DNA of 64,000 nt from Diphasiastrum complanatum (GCA_029204225.1 CM055097.1:51370195-51434194), one strand, 5' to 3'; numbered from the stretch's first letter, positions 30,931 through 41,978 are shown. Numbers and translations are program-made. The notes: generated by a model not told the origin, from the sequence alone.

Positions 30931-31790
30931 AATATGTATGTTCTTGAAATATTACATCCCTAGAGACAAATACTACATTGGTGGATGGATCATAAACTTT
31001 ATAAGCTTTATGTTCATCAGGATAGCCAATGAAAATACATTTTTTTTGTCCTATGATCCAGCTTCTTCCTAAGCTGTTTAGGAATGTGAACAAAACATAT
31101 ACAACCAAAGATTTTTAAATGATTGACACTAGGCTTGTGCCCATGCCAAACTTCATGAGGAGTCTTGTTGTTGACGGCTTTGGTGCTCGATCTATTCTGC
31201 ACGTAATAGGTTGTGGCAGTAGCTTCTGCTTAGAACTTCGCAGGTAGGTGTGCTTGATTTAGCATGGATCTGGCTGAGTTGAGAAGAGTTCAATTCTTCC
31301 TTTCTGAAATCCCGTTCTGTTGAGGTAAATAGGAAGTGGTGAACTGTCTTCTAATACCATGTTCAGCCATGTAGTCAGACATCTCGTTAGAGATGTATTC
31401 GCCGCCACATCAGTTCGGAGTGCTTTCATTTTGTTAGACATTTGTGTCTCAGTCATGGCCTTGAATCTCTTGAAGCATTCAAAGGCTTCAAATTTGTGCT
31501 TAATGAGCATGGTTGTAGACCATGTAGAATAATCATCTATGAAAGTTATAAAATAGATTGCATCTCCTAATGACGGAGTTGGCATTGGACCACAAAGATC
31601 ACTATGTATAAGATCTAATACATGATTTGTTTTGATGGAGTGTGATTTTGGAAACTTGCTTCTAGAGTGCTTCCCATAGATGTATGATTCACAAAAGAAA
31701 GCTTTCCTATCTAATGAAGACGGCAAATTCAAACCATCAACTAAATTATTTCAACGCATATAAGAAAGTGATCTTGTATTCACGTGTCTA
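30930..31790 (-). pseudogene. Copia-3 integrase, broken
   Basis: Pieces in order on the minus strand: KAFFCESYIYGKHSRSKFP (zinc-binding end), LDLIHSDLCGPMPTPSLG with the first Asp, FITFIDDYS, MKALRTDVAANTS where the second Asp motif RTDGGGEY has decayed, then HEVWHGHKPSVNHLKIFGC and KKCIFIGYPDEHKAYKVYD. Frameshifts separate them. The third catalytic Glu region is frameshifted and unreadable in one frame. Confidence 0.85.
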
Positions 31791-31796
31791 AATCGA

Positions 31797-32216
31797 CTAT
31801 GCCACAAAACAGCACTGTCTAGCTAATGCAATTGAATTAGAGAGTACATAGAAATTTTCGACTCTAGTGCATGTAGTCAGAGTAGTATCTTCCTCGAGTA
31901 TTGTACACTGTTCAGATGAGAAAGTAACAGTGTAGCCCTCATCAGTTATCTTAGAGACTGATAACAGATTCTTTGATAACTGAGGAATGTGAAGGATGTT
32001 GGAAACACAAACGGACAGATCGTTGTTGAAGCTGATCTTCACTGCTCCTTTGCCTTCCACGCGTATGGTGCTAGAATCTCTGAGGTAGATGAATTGGTCT
32101 CTGTTGTAAGCTGTGTACTCCATAAACCATTCCTTGCGAGAGGTCATGTGTTGGGTAGTGCTGTTGTCCAGGTACCAGCTATCACAGTCTTTGTTGCTGT
32201 TATAGGCCATTAACAA
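31797..32216 (-). pseudogene. Copia-3 protease with altered active site
   Basis: The frame has WYLDNSTTQHMTS where copia protease normally reads WYLDSGAT-HMT, so the catalytic DSG triplet is DNS. The rest is typical (HIPQLSKNLLSVSKITDEGYTVTF). The frame is otherwise intact for 139 codons. Confidence 0.85.
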
Positions 32217-32224
32217 ATGTGTGT

Positions 32225-33085
32225 CTAACTGGTTGAATTCTGTCGTGTTGGAGGAGTCTGGCTGCTGCTGCTGCTGTTGTTGCTTATTTGCCTCTTTGTA
32301 GATCCTGATGCGACACTCCTTGATGTCGTGATTAGCTCTTTTGCGATATCTGCAGAAAAGCTTCTTGCACGATCCACCATGCTCACCTTGAGTGTAAGGC
32401 TTCTGTTGTTGCTGCTACACTTGATTCTTGCCCTTGGAATAGTCTTTCTTCTTGGGTACAAGGCCATGGATTTGTCTTTGATGGACAAGTCACTGGTCTT
32501 TCTCTGCATTTTTTCTTGAAGAAGATGACCGATCAACTTTTGAAGAGTGAGGTCGGGTTGTGTGGAGGTCATCACCATAAAGTGCTCATAGGACTTTGGA
32601 AGAGAAGAAAGCAAGGTCATAACGGCATCATCATCTTGAATAGAACATCCTACAGCTGATAACTGATCTACCTGGGACTTGAAGTTGTTGATGTGAGAAG
32701 TGATGGCAATATAATCAGACATGCTAAGAGTAAAGAACTTCCTTCTAAGATGTAATCTCGTGGTTACATCATGAGTCTCATAAAGACTTGATAACAAGTC
32801 CAATGCTTCCTTAGAGGTCTTGCATGTGGTAACGTGAGATATTTGGGAGTCGGCTAGATTGAGTGTGATACATGCTAGGGCCTTCTAATCTTTGATCCTC
32901 CAAGCCTTTGCTTGATCACCATCTTTTGGTTTCAGGTCTGCACCTTCTACTACATCCCAAAAATCTCGATCTATCAACATCATTCTAAGTTTTAACTTTC
33001 AAATATAGAAGTTAGAACCATTGAACTTGTCGATGACTCTAGCTTCATTGAGTGATGAAGATGAAGAGCTACCTACATAAGACAT
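32225..33085 (-). pseudogene. Copia-3 gag, stops in first third
   Basis: ATG at 33085 gives MSYVGSSSSSSLNEARVIDKF, then TGA replaces Trp in FYI*KLKLRMM (32999-33001), and another stop follows before a clean 192-codon frame (32225-32803) with LLSSLYETHDVTTRLHLRRK and a Ser/Gln-rich end. A degraded zinc knuckle lies around 32315-32360. Related to gag of Copia-4. Confidence 0.85.
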
Positions 33086-33137
33086 GATAACAATATACAA
33101 ATTGAACAAACTTAATCTCTCGGTTTATTTGAGCTAT

Positions 33138-33149
33138 GCTCTGATACCA
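33138..33149 (-). other. Primer-binding site of Copia-3
   Basis: Reads TGGTATCAGAGC on the minus strand, a perfect initiator tRNA-Met type site, three bases inside the right LTR. Confidence 0.9.
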
Positions 33150-33152
33150 ATC

Positions 33153-34478
33153 TGCTAAATACAAAAAACAGTCTAAAAGACAGCTTATGATAAGATTAAT
33201 CATAGCCTTAAGAGTTCTAATTGCCCAATAGGATCTTAAGAATTAATTCATACTCTGAAACTAGAGTACAGTCCACCGAAGAGATTAGAGATGGTTTGTG
33301 TGTGGTGGTACTACTGAAATCATATTTATCGTGAAGTTCTGAAGTAAATGGAGGAGCAGTATGATAATGTGTGTTCCTCAAGCATCAAAGACGGCCATCG
33401 TCTAATCAGAAACTGAGGAGTCGTAGATGTCTGTGTTTTGATCAGAGTGAGTAAACAAGCGCGATCAAACAGCAATGAAAGTGCATTCAATCACAACAAG
33501 CATTCACTTACGTTGTACACAGATAAAACCAAGGTGCTGCTATATTACACTGAAGCACAATATAGAATAGCAATTACAACCAAAATGATGGCTAACTGGG
33601 ATGCTCAAACAATGTGTCTCATGGACGGAGCAACCAGTAATCTGTGCTCGGACGATCTACTTCTAGTTTTCATCCGTGTATTAATTACAATCAATGCTTG
33701 TCACCTAGTTGTACTTGGAAGTATATGGCTTTTGTGACGACTGTACATAATGTATACGGTCAACAATTTAGCATCGTTGACACTGACAAGGACTTCGTTG
33801 ATTCTCTCACCACTTCACATTTTATGTGAAGTGGTTTTCTCTCACTTCACAAATTTCGGGAAGTGACGGAATGTTCCTCATTCAAAAATAGACGACCTTT
33901 GGCATTTTTCTCTCTCTTCGGGATTTTGCGAAAAAGTCGAAGGTGCCCTTACTCTCTTCGGGATTTTGCGAAAAAGTCGAAGGTGCCTTTAAAACAGTTA
34001 AACTTTTTAACTATGAAAGTGTCACATTTCGGGGAAATGCGAAAAAGCCAAAGCTGTGGAAGATATAGGTCATCTCTACAGACTATCGCGATACTTAGTG
34101 TATTTCTGTAGACTGTTGCAACACTTAGTGTATTTCTGCAGACTGTTGCGACACTTAGTGTAATTCTGCAGACTTGTTCTAAATCCTAGTTCTTGGAAGT
34201 CCTTGAAGATGGCCAAGTCTTCAATGACTTCAAGTAATTGAACTTAACATCTAGAAATTGAAATTATAACAGGATTGATTACCCTTTGCTGGAGATCAGC
34301 AGGAAGCCCGTTGTAGGCTGTCTAAGTTTTGTGATTCCTGCAGGTATCAGATGAGCAGACGTAGAAGCAAAGTTGGTTTCACCTAACCCTAGATCAATGA
34401 TCAATAAATATGCAAGAAGAATCATGAAATAGAATCAATCATTCACCAAGGAGAAAACTATGGGCTTAATTTCCAGCA
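33153..34478 (-). repeat. Right (5') LTR of Copia-3
   Basis: 1326 bp, TG...CA in both readings, matching the split left LTR. Contains a near-duplicated block TCTCTTCGGGATTTTGCG plus AAAAAGTCGAAGGTGCC (around 33910-33990) whose copy number differs from the other LTR. Confidence 0.9.
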
Positions 34479-35643
34479 TATTTATGGGTGCAGATTTTCA
34501 CCTGGCAAAATACACGGGATTCTGCACAAAGTCCATAATCCGGATCAAAGGGTAACCAATCCTGATATATTCTAACATTCGAATGTCAAGAATCTGAAGT
34601 ACATTGAAGGCTTGGCCACCATTTATCTCTTCAATATCAATTGTGCCTTTTTATGGTTCAAATGCGCTCCAAATGCGGTCGGCAACAAAACCGCAACATA
34701 CCTCAAAGGAACCTCCCAAGAAAAACCACAAGGAGCCACCTTAGAGACCGAAAGGAGCCGCCAAGGACCGTTGAGTCAAGCTTACGGTTACAAACAAATA
34801 CCAAGGGAGAACTCAATGAAACCACAATATGCCACTACCGCAATGAACCATTGAATCAACCAAAGGATTTTAAGCAAAGACCAAAATCGCAAGCCACCTC
34901 AGGGAACCGCCAAGGCAATGGCTATGAGCTATCACACCAAACCATGTGAGTCAACCTTACAGTTGTGAGGAAAGACCAGAACTGCAAGCCACCTTAGGGA
35001 ACTGCCAAGGCAATACCACATCGCACCGCAAAATCAACATTACGGTTTGAGCAAAGACCACAACCGCAATGAACCATAAGCTACGTCTTGCAACATGCAT
35101 TGTGACCCCAATATTGCGATTCACTATGGCTTCTACGATGACAAAACTTCACGCTCTTGAAGTAGAGTTCAAATCCAAATGATGTACAAATGTTGTTGTA
35201 CAATACACAAGCAACACTTCTTCATCTGTGTCTTATGTAGATGTTCTGTATGTGTTGTGATCTGATTGCATTACTCTATCTTGCTTGATACGCTCGTCAC
35301 TCACTCTGACAGACCACAGACATTTCTGACTCCTCTGCATCTGATCAGTGGTCGTCTCTGACGTCTGAGGAACAAGCGCAAAATCTCTACACCGTAGTTC
35401 TTCATTCCGTAATTGAACATTCCAACTTTAATCATTGCCATTAACTCTTACACTCTTTGGTGGATGTGATCACCTTGATACCCGATCCCGTATTTGTCTT
35501 TAACAACCGGTCCTATATCAGGACGGGAGCTGTTCCGCATTATTTCCTTTCCTCTCTTTCGGATCGAACAAGTAGCAATAGAGCCTCTCGGCTTACTAGT
35601 TCCATCTCCTTCGTTTGTTCCATTCATCCACACAATTCCACCA
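34479..35643 (+). repeat. Second part of the Copia-4 5' LTR
   Basis: It aligns with the 3' LTR from about 39140 to 39722 and ends CCACCA at 35643 just before the primer-binding site. It is rich in a repeated GCCACCTTAGGGAAC(C/T)GCCAAGG unit (34733-35012), also present at 39408-39690. Frames inside it (for example at 34612-34949) are not genes. Confidence 0.8.
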
Positions 35644-35645
35644 AT

Positions 35646-35657
35646 TGGTATCAGAGC
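35646..35657 (+). other. Primer-binding site of Copia-4
   Basis: TGGTATCAGAGC, a perfect initiator tRNA-Met type site two bases after the LTR. Confidence 0.9.
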
Positions 35658-35716
35658 TCCAATTAAGTAAACCGAGAGTCTAACCGAGAGTCTATCTATT
35701 TTCAGTAAGTGTCAAC

Positions 35717-36540
35717 ATGTCTTTTACAAGTAACACTTCGTCTTCTTCATCCAACGAAGTTAGAGTCATTGACAAGTTCAACGGATCTAACTTCTACATC
35801 TGAAAGTTGAAACCCCGGATGATGCTCATAGACAAAGATCTCTGGAATGTTGTAAACAAGTCTGATGTGAAACCAAACGACACTGATCTTCCGCTAGCAA
35901 AGGCTTGGAAGATAAAAGATCAGTTCTGTTTCCAACATTCTTCACATGTCGCAGTTATCTAAGAACTTGTTGTCAATCTCCAAAATAACCGACGAGGGCT
36001 ACATTGTTATCTTCTCATCTGAACAGTGTACAATCTTTGATGAAGATACAACCATGAATACCTACACAGGGTCGAAAATTTATATCTAATGTCTGACTCA
36101 GTTGCATTAGCTAGTGTTTCAAATGATGATGTAAATGATCATGTTGTTATGTGGCATAGTCGATTTGGACATGTAAATATAAGATCACTTTCTTACATGC
36201 ATTGTAATAATTTAGTCGATGGATTGTCTTTCCCTCTTTCGTTAGATAGGAAATCATTTTTCTGTCAATCCTGCATCTATGGCAAAAACTCTAGAAGCTT
36301 TCCCGAATCACATTCCATCAAAACAAAACATATATTAAATCTTGTACATAGTGACCTTTGTGGTCACTATGCCAACTCCATCCTTAGGAGATGCAATATA
36401 TTTTATCACCTTCATAGATGATTTTTCTAGGTGGTCTACACTCATGTTCATTAAGCAAAAATCAGAAGCCTTTGAATGTTTCAAAAAGTTCAAGGCCATG
36501 GTTGAGACCCAAACATCTGCAAAGGTGAAAGCACTCTAAA
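35717..36540 (+). pseudogene. Copia-4 gag start, deletion, protease end and integrase start
   Basis: ATG at 35717 begins MSFTSNTSSSSSNEVRVIDKF; TGA at 35801-35803 replaces Trp (FYI*KLKPRMM). At about 35930 gag jumps to SQLSKNLLSISKITDEGY of protease, a deletion of about 1 kb relative to Copia-3. The frame at 36089-36421 gives MWHSRFGHVNIRSLSYM and FCQSCIYGKNSRSF (pre-integrase), and 36342-36539 gives FITFIDDFSRWST. A TAA replaces the codon before TDGGGEY at 36538. Confidence 0.85.
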
Positions 36541-36812
36541 CAGATGGTGGTGGTGAATACATCTCCAATGAGATGTCGGACTATCTAGCTGAATAGGGAA
36601 TTCGAAGACAATTTGAAACTCCCTACATGCCTCAGCAGAACGAGATTGTGGAAAGAAAGAATCAAATGCTTCTCAATTCAGCCAGATCAATGCTGCACCA
36701 ATCGCACTTACCTATGAAACTCTCTACTGCCACCACCTGTTATGTTCAGATTGGATCCAACACCACAACCATTAACGAGAAAACTCCTTATCAAGCTTGG
36801 CATGGAAATCAG
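36541..36812 (+). pseudogene. Copia-4 integrase middle, up to the inversion
   Basis: The sequence encodes TDGGGEYISNEM (second Asp), then NEIVERKNQMLL (third catalytic Glu) and TPYQAWHGNQ, with stops. The homologous next residues in Copia-3 are PSVNHLKIFGC, but here sequence changes to antisense reverse transcriptase/RNase H at about 36813. Confidence 0.85.
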
Positions 36813-38308
36813 GTCTTGTACAGAGCATGGCATACATTAATGATTCTATGAGTGAATGATAAGGGTACTTCGGTAAGTTGAGTACTTCACTTTTGGAATC
36901 AACACTGGAAGGTTTAGTCAATACTATAGATGGATCCATCGGTGTATCAATCGGTTTGCAATTGGACATATGAAATTTTTCTAGAATGTTCTCTAGATAT
37001 TTTTGCTGACTGAGATAAACTTTCTTGTGTAATCTATCTCTAGTGATTTTTATTCCTAATAACGAATGAACGATGCCTAGATCAGTCATTTCAAATTCTT
37101 TTGACAAATCACTCTTAGTAGTGTGCATTAGGGAAGTGTCATTAGAATGAATGACCCAACGGGGTTGGCTCAACTGGTTAGCTTGGCATCCAAAGTTTCT
37201 TTGGTCCCAGGTTCGAGCCTCCCCTTGGAAACCAAGAAGCATTAGAATGAATGAATGTATCATCTTCGTATAGAGCTATGTGAACTAAGTTGACACCTAT
37301 GTATTTGAAAAAAATGTCATAGTCAGTAGAATTGTTCGCAATACCTAATTGAATGAGATAAGCATTGATCTTTTTGAACCATGCCCTTGTGGCTTGTTTC
37401 AAACCATAGTTTGTTTTGTGCAGCTTCTTGCACACTTTGTGCTCTTGTGGCCTTTGACTTCGAATCCTTTCGGTTGGAAGGTGTACATCTCTTCTTTGAC
37501 ATAGCCATTGAGAAACGGTGTCTTGACATATTTGATGCATCTCAAGGTCTTTCGCCACTGCTAATGCAATTAGAGTCCTAATTGACTGCATTTTATAAAT
37601 GGGACTGAAAACTTCTTGGTAATCCACTCCTTGGACTTGAGTGAATCCTTTCGCCACTAGTCGTGCTTTCCATTTAGCGATGGAACCATCAAAGTTAGTC
37701 TTCTTCTTGAAGATCCATTTGGTGCCTATAACTCTCTTGTGAGTGGGGAAGTCGACTAGTGTCCAAGTCTGGTTTGTCAAAAGTGTATTGTACTTACTTT
37801 CCATAGCTTCTTGCCACTTCACAGCATTCTTAGAGTTAGTTGTTTCGGCCAGGGTCTATGGTTCTTCTGATGAAGTCCAAAATGATTGAGGTGTGTACCT
37901 CTCAGTTACTGTTCGAGTTCTTGATGATCTTCCAAATATGCTCGAGCTAGCCTGTGGTCTGGTTGACGACTGGTGTGGTTGGCTACTCGGCTTCCGTAGT
38001 TGTTTCTGTAGCTTTTGTAGAAGAAACATTGTGTGTAGAAGATCCTATGTTGTGTAAGATAGGATGACATGACACAGCATCATCTGTCAATGGTTGTTTG
38101 AAGTCACAGAATGTATCTTCTTTGAAGATCACATCCCTAGGAACAAATGCTACATTGGTGGATGGATCATAAACTTTATAAGCTTTATGTTCATCAGGAT
38201 AGCCAATGAAGAGGCATTTATTTGACCTCTCGACCAGTTTCTTCCTAAGCTTCTTAGGAACATGAACAAAACATATACAACCAAAGATTTTCAAGTGGCT
38301 ACCACTAC
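36813..38308 (-). pseudogene. Inverted block of Copia-4: integrase tail to RNase H start
   Basis: On the minus strand, from right to left: SHLKIFGCICFVHVPKKLRKK, KAYKVYDPSTNVAF (integrase tail, 37983-38294), [36 protein letters not shown] (reverse transcriptase, 37178-37822), then LGIVHSLLGIKITRD, IDTPMDPSIV and YAMLCTRPD (36813-37140). Flanking plus-strand sequence continues the same element on both sides, so this is an inversion in place. It also carries the SINE at 37154-37239. Confidence 0.9.
37140..37253 (+). mobile_element. tRNA-like SINE, body 37154-37239, 14-bp target duplication
   Basis: An 86-bp body is flanked by CATTAGAATGAATG at 37140-37153 and 37240-37253. It has an RNA polymerase III A box TGGCTCAACTGG (37166-37177) and B box GGTTCGAGCCT (37210-37220). 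Between them CCAAAG-TTT-CTTTGG can form a hairpin where an anticodon arm would be, and the 3' end holds CTTGG-AAA-CCAAG. Copia-3 lacks the body at the matching place (near 30035). It would be mobilised by a LINE reverse transcriptase. Confidence 0.85.
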
Positions 38309-38925
38309 AATTAGCATGTTAAGTCAATACATGTCTAATCCTAGGATCTCTCATTGGAAAGCGTTAAAGAGATTGATGGAATACATTCAAGAAAGTTAAG
38401 ATCATGTTTTATTCTATGATGAAAACGCTATCGATCCACTCATCCTTCAAGGCTACTCCAACTCAAATTGGGGAGAGGAAATGTCTCAACCAGAAAATCC
38501 ACTTATGGGTTTTGTTTCTTTCTGGTAGGGGGACCTATCTCGTGGAACTCAAGAAAGCAAAAATCAGTTGCACTTTCTTCAACGGAGACAGGGTACATTG
38601 TAGTGTGTCAAGCTTCAGAAGAAGCTATATGGATCAAAGTGTTACTTTATGATTTACATCAACTCAGTTCAATGCTACCACCATTCTGTGTGACAATTTG
38701 AGCTATATTTCATTGTCTTTGAAACCCATATTTCATGGCAAGTCTAAGCACATAGAAATCCAATATCATTTTATTAGGAAAAAGGTTTTTTCAGGACAAG
38801 TGACTTTTCAATAATGCTCCACAACCAAAATGGTTGCAGACATCTTTACCAAAGCTCTTCCCAGGATCAAGCATCATAAATTCTTTAACTTGCTAAACTT
38901 GACGAAAGCACCAAGGCACCAACTG
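38309..38925 (+). pseudogene. Copia-4 RNase H, after the inversion
   Basis: Resumes in plus orientation with ISMLSQYMSNPRISHWKALK-like sequence, then ENAIDPLILQGYSNSNWGEE, KSTYGFCFFLVGGPISW, SSTETGYIVVCQASEEAIW and, past 38700, the end motif FHGKSKHIEIQYHFIRK and VADIFTKALPR. Frame changes and stops occur. SNSNW where DSDW is normal shows lost catalytic aspartates. Confidence 0.85.
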
Positions 38926-38941
38926 TGACCTTAAGAAGGAC

Positions 38942-39722
38942 TGCTGGAAATTAAGGTCCCAGTTTTTTCCTTGGTGAAACAATCTATTCAAGGCTCTTCC
39001 TGCATATTTTTTATCATAGGATCAAATGTAGCCTATCTTGGTTTATTGTCTGCTCATCTGATACTTGCAAGAATTATGAATCTGTTTTGCTACCTGCATT
39101 TTTGGTCATGTTTTTGAACACAGATGCAAACCTGCAAAACTACTCTATTTTTGGGTGCAGACTTTCACCTAGTAAAATACACGGAATTATGCACACAGTC
39201 CATAATCCAGATCAAAGGGTAACCAATCTTGATATATTTCAACATTCGAATGTCAAGAATCTGAAGTACATTGAAGGCCTAGACACCTTTAATCTCTTCA
39301 ATATCGTTTGAACATTATTACAGTTCAAATGCGGTCCAAATGAGGTCGGCAATGAAATCGCAACATACCGCAAAGGCACCTCTCAAGGGAAACTGCAAGG
39401 AGCCACCTTAGGGACTAAAAGGAGCCACCAAGGCACCACTGAGTCAACCTTACGTTTACAAATGAAGACCAAGTGAGAACTCAAAGAAATTGAAATATGC
39501 TGCTATCGCAATGAACCGCTGAACCAACCAAACGATTGTAAGCGAAGACCAAAACCGCAAGCCACCTCAAGGAACTGCCAAGGCAATGGTTGTGAGCTAC
39601 CACACTGAACTGTGTGAGTCAACCTTACGGTTGCGAGGAAAGACTAGAACCGCAATCCACCTTAGGGAACCACCAAGGCAATGGATGTGAGCTGCAACAT
39701 CTCACCGTAAAGTCAATATACT
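38942..39722 (+). repeat. Truncated 3' LTR of Copia-4
   Basis: Starts TGCTGGAAATTAAGG after a weak purine tract. It aligns with the split 5' LTR until about 39722, where the MITE begins; the last 620 or so bases are missing on the other side of the MITE as well, so a deletion accompanied or followed the insertion. Confidence 0.75.
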
Positions 39723-39723
39723 T

Positions 39724-40110
39724 CATTAGAGGAAGTTTAAACACAAAAAGGGCCTTTTGTCAAGATTCTTTTTTCATTTGTTATTCACTTTTATTCACTT
39801 CTTTTGTACATGTGGCCCAATAGTTTCTTGACATAGTGGCTTTAACGTAACGTTACTTCTTTGAGTCTCATTTTGAGTTTACACTAAAATGGCATAACTT
39901 TTTATTGCCATATCAGAATGCGATGAAAATTGGTGTGTTGGAAAGTCTTGACGAGCGCTTTCTAATGATATATTACATGTCATACTTCTAAGCTACTACT
40001 AAAAAGTTATAGCAATTCAAAGATATTGGTTGAAAATAGTGACAAAATGCAAAAGAGATCTTGGCACGAATTCATATGCGGCCCTTTTTGAACTCAAACT
40101 TCCTCTAATG
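39724..40110. mobile_element. 387-bp MITE with 31-bp terminal inverted repeats
   Basis: The left end (39724-39754) and the reverse complement of the right end (40080-40110) both read CATTAGAGGAAGTTT, then five variable bases, then CAAAAAGGGCC; four mismatches in 31. The interior is AT-rich and non-coding. CATTAGAGGA and the CAAAAAGGG block also occur at the right termini of cassettes A and B, so it is likely a non-autonomous relative. A clear target duplication was not found. Confidence 0.75.
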
Positions 40111-41978
40111 TTAAATACTTTCTAAAGTAGACAACTCAAAAAGATATTGTTAAAATCATGATGTTATACACTCAAATATGATTTCCAATTTTAATAATTT
40201 TTATCAACACTTACGAAGGTAATTTTGGATGCGTATCTATCTCTATAGACCTCAAAACTCAAAAAAAAATTATAGGCATGTTTCTATAATCATATAGGAT
40301 TTTTAAGAGCAGACAAGCAAAAAATTGAATATGAAATTCACAATAATGTAGTCATATATATGAAAATATGAAGTTTCATTGGTACTCCCACATGGTTGAC
40401 TTTTCAATCCAACTTTCTTAAATACTTACAACATTAACACTTGGAAAGTACACTTGAATATCAAATTGGCCACCAATATGGTATTTGCAAAGCCAACTTC
40501 ATCAGAAAGAAAATGTGAAAACTACACTTGAATATCAAACTTATAAGTAAACCTAATGAAGTGAAAACTATGAATTGATTGAAGAAATGTTAAAATCTAT
40601 AGTTCTCTGTCTCTGTCCCACTGGGAACCATCTGTGATCTTAACGAACAGGCTAGAGGTTAGTTTTGACTTTTTATCCTTGACAGAACCCAACATGGATT
40701 AATGCACTTGAATTGAACCATCCTGTACATGAAACATTCGGCAAACTACACAGTAATAATGCTCTTAATTAGAGCTTTCATCGATACCCATATTGCCCAA
40801 AAAAAAATGATTCTAAACAACTTTGGAATTTTTTCGAACCGCGATTCTGAATTGCAGTGCATCTATGCTCTAAATAAATAAACACCAATATGACTATTTT
40901 AGGGCTAGTTGTTGAGAAGGCTAGCTAACCCCATCTATTTGGAGGAGAGAGAATTATCGTGATCTGCTATAAATAACAGCTAGGTCATGGAGAATGCAAA
41001 AAATAATGAGTGTTTCCATTTTGGAAGCTTTGGAGTCAAGACTAGCTCGTTATTTGTGGTTTTCTTCTACTTATGAGTAGAATACTTGTTGTAAGCTTGA
41101 CCTATCTCTATTGGAATGCGGTAATGAATGACCTGCTGTTGTTGTAAGGCTTGTTAATAGAGAAATAAATCAGATCTCTTCATGTTATGAATAGCTTTTG
41201 GTTCTATCTCTTTATGTTTTGTAGGTCTTGATCAAAACTAGAAATTCTACGTGTAGATTTGTCTACAAATGTAAGATTGATTTATGTGCATCTTCTATTG
41301 TGTCTAGATCTACATTTAGAATCATTTTGGATTTTAAATTTCTACATATACTACATAATAAAAATATACTCATCACACATAATGTATTCTTGTGTCATGC
41401 CAATTAACAAAATAAGTAGAGCGATTCATATAATTAGTTGTAGAATCATTTGCAATACATCAATATTATATCTGCTATTGTGCACCAATATTGTTGACAT
41501 CATTTGTCACAAGATGATCATGCGACAAATCTGCCAACTTTAAATGAGTATATTTTTAACTCTACCCAGATATCCCCTATGAGTTCAATATTAATAAGTT
41601 GCTCTTCACTGCTTAATCGCGATGGTGAGGACAAGATCAATGATCAAATAGGACGTCATGTATCGTGCGATCATGAATCATCTGATGATGATGTATCATG
41701 ATTGATAACATCATCATTTTTTTTAATCATGAAAGAAATGTGGCACGTTGAATTCCTCTGGTGGATTCGGAGATGTATCATCTTCATCTATATATTTTTC
41801 AGGTAGTACATTTTTCTTGCATGTTCTCCACAAAATCTCTATTATCAAAAATTCTCTTACAATGACGAGCAATTTGAATCACATACTATCATAGGGATGT
41901 AGAGAGAGAGTATTTACATAGTATAGGAGTACTCAGGAGATGAATTTAGGTGATTAGGAGTAAAGATTAACTCCATCA
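40111..41978. other. AT-rich sequence with probable LTR of the next copia fragment
   Basis: No gene is supported. The right end (before 41979) ends in CATCA next to a purine tract read on the minus strand, so part of this stretch, perhaps from about 41000, is likely an LTR of the copia fragment that follows. Confidence 0.45.

Larger units (their letters stand above)
21780..34478 (-). mobile_element. Copia-3: full-length minus-strand copia with nested Copia-2
   Basis: Left LTR 21780-29057 (interrupted by Copia-2, net about 1.38 kb), internal region 29058-33152, right LTR 33153-34478 (1326 bp). On the minus strand the LTRs run TGCTGGAAATTAAG... to ...ATTTAGCA. The PBS (33138-33149) reads TGGTATCAGAGC on the minus strand and the purine tract is AAAGGGGGC at about 29058-29066. 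Coding order is gag, protease, integrase, reverse transcriptase, RNase H, all with stops or frameshifts. The two LTRs differ by indels in short tandem repeats and by a 25-bp block near 33372-33402. Confidence 0.9.
21542..39722 (+). mobile_element. Copia-4: outermost nested copia, rearranged
   Basis: Plus-strand element. The 5' LTR is split into 21542-21698 and 34479-35643 by the Copia-3 insertion and lacks roughly its first 55 bases. PBS is at 35646-35657, gag start at 35717, and the 3' LTR starts TGCTGGAAATTAAGG at 38942. The 3' LTR matches the 5' LTR until 39722 and then stops, about 620 bases short, at the MITE. Inside, gag and protease are largely deleted and a 1.5-kb block is inverted. 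It is the oldest member of the stack because Copia-3 sits in its LTR. Confidence 0.8.

Noticed and set aside
34612-34949. Overlapping frames of about 80-100 codons
   Set aside because: They lie in the repeated LTR of Copia-4 and are not preserved in its other LTR.
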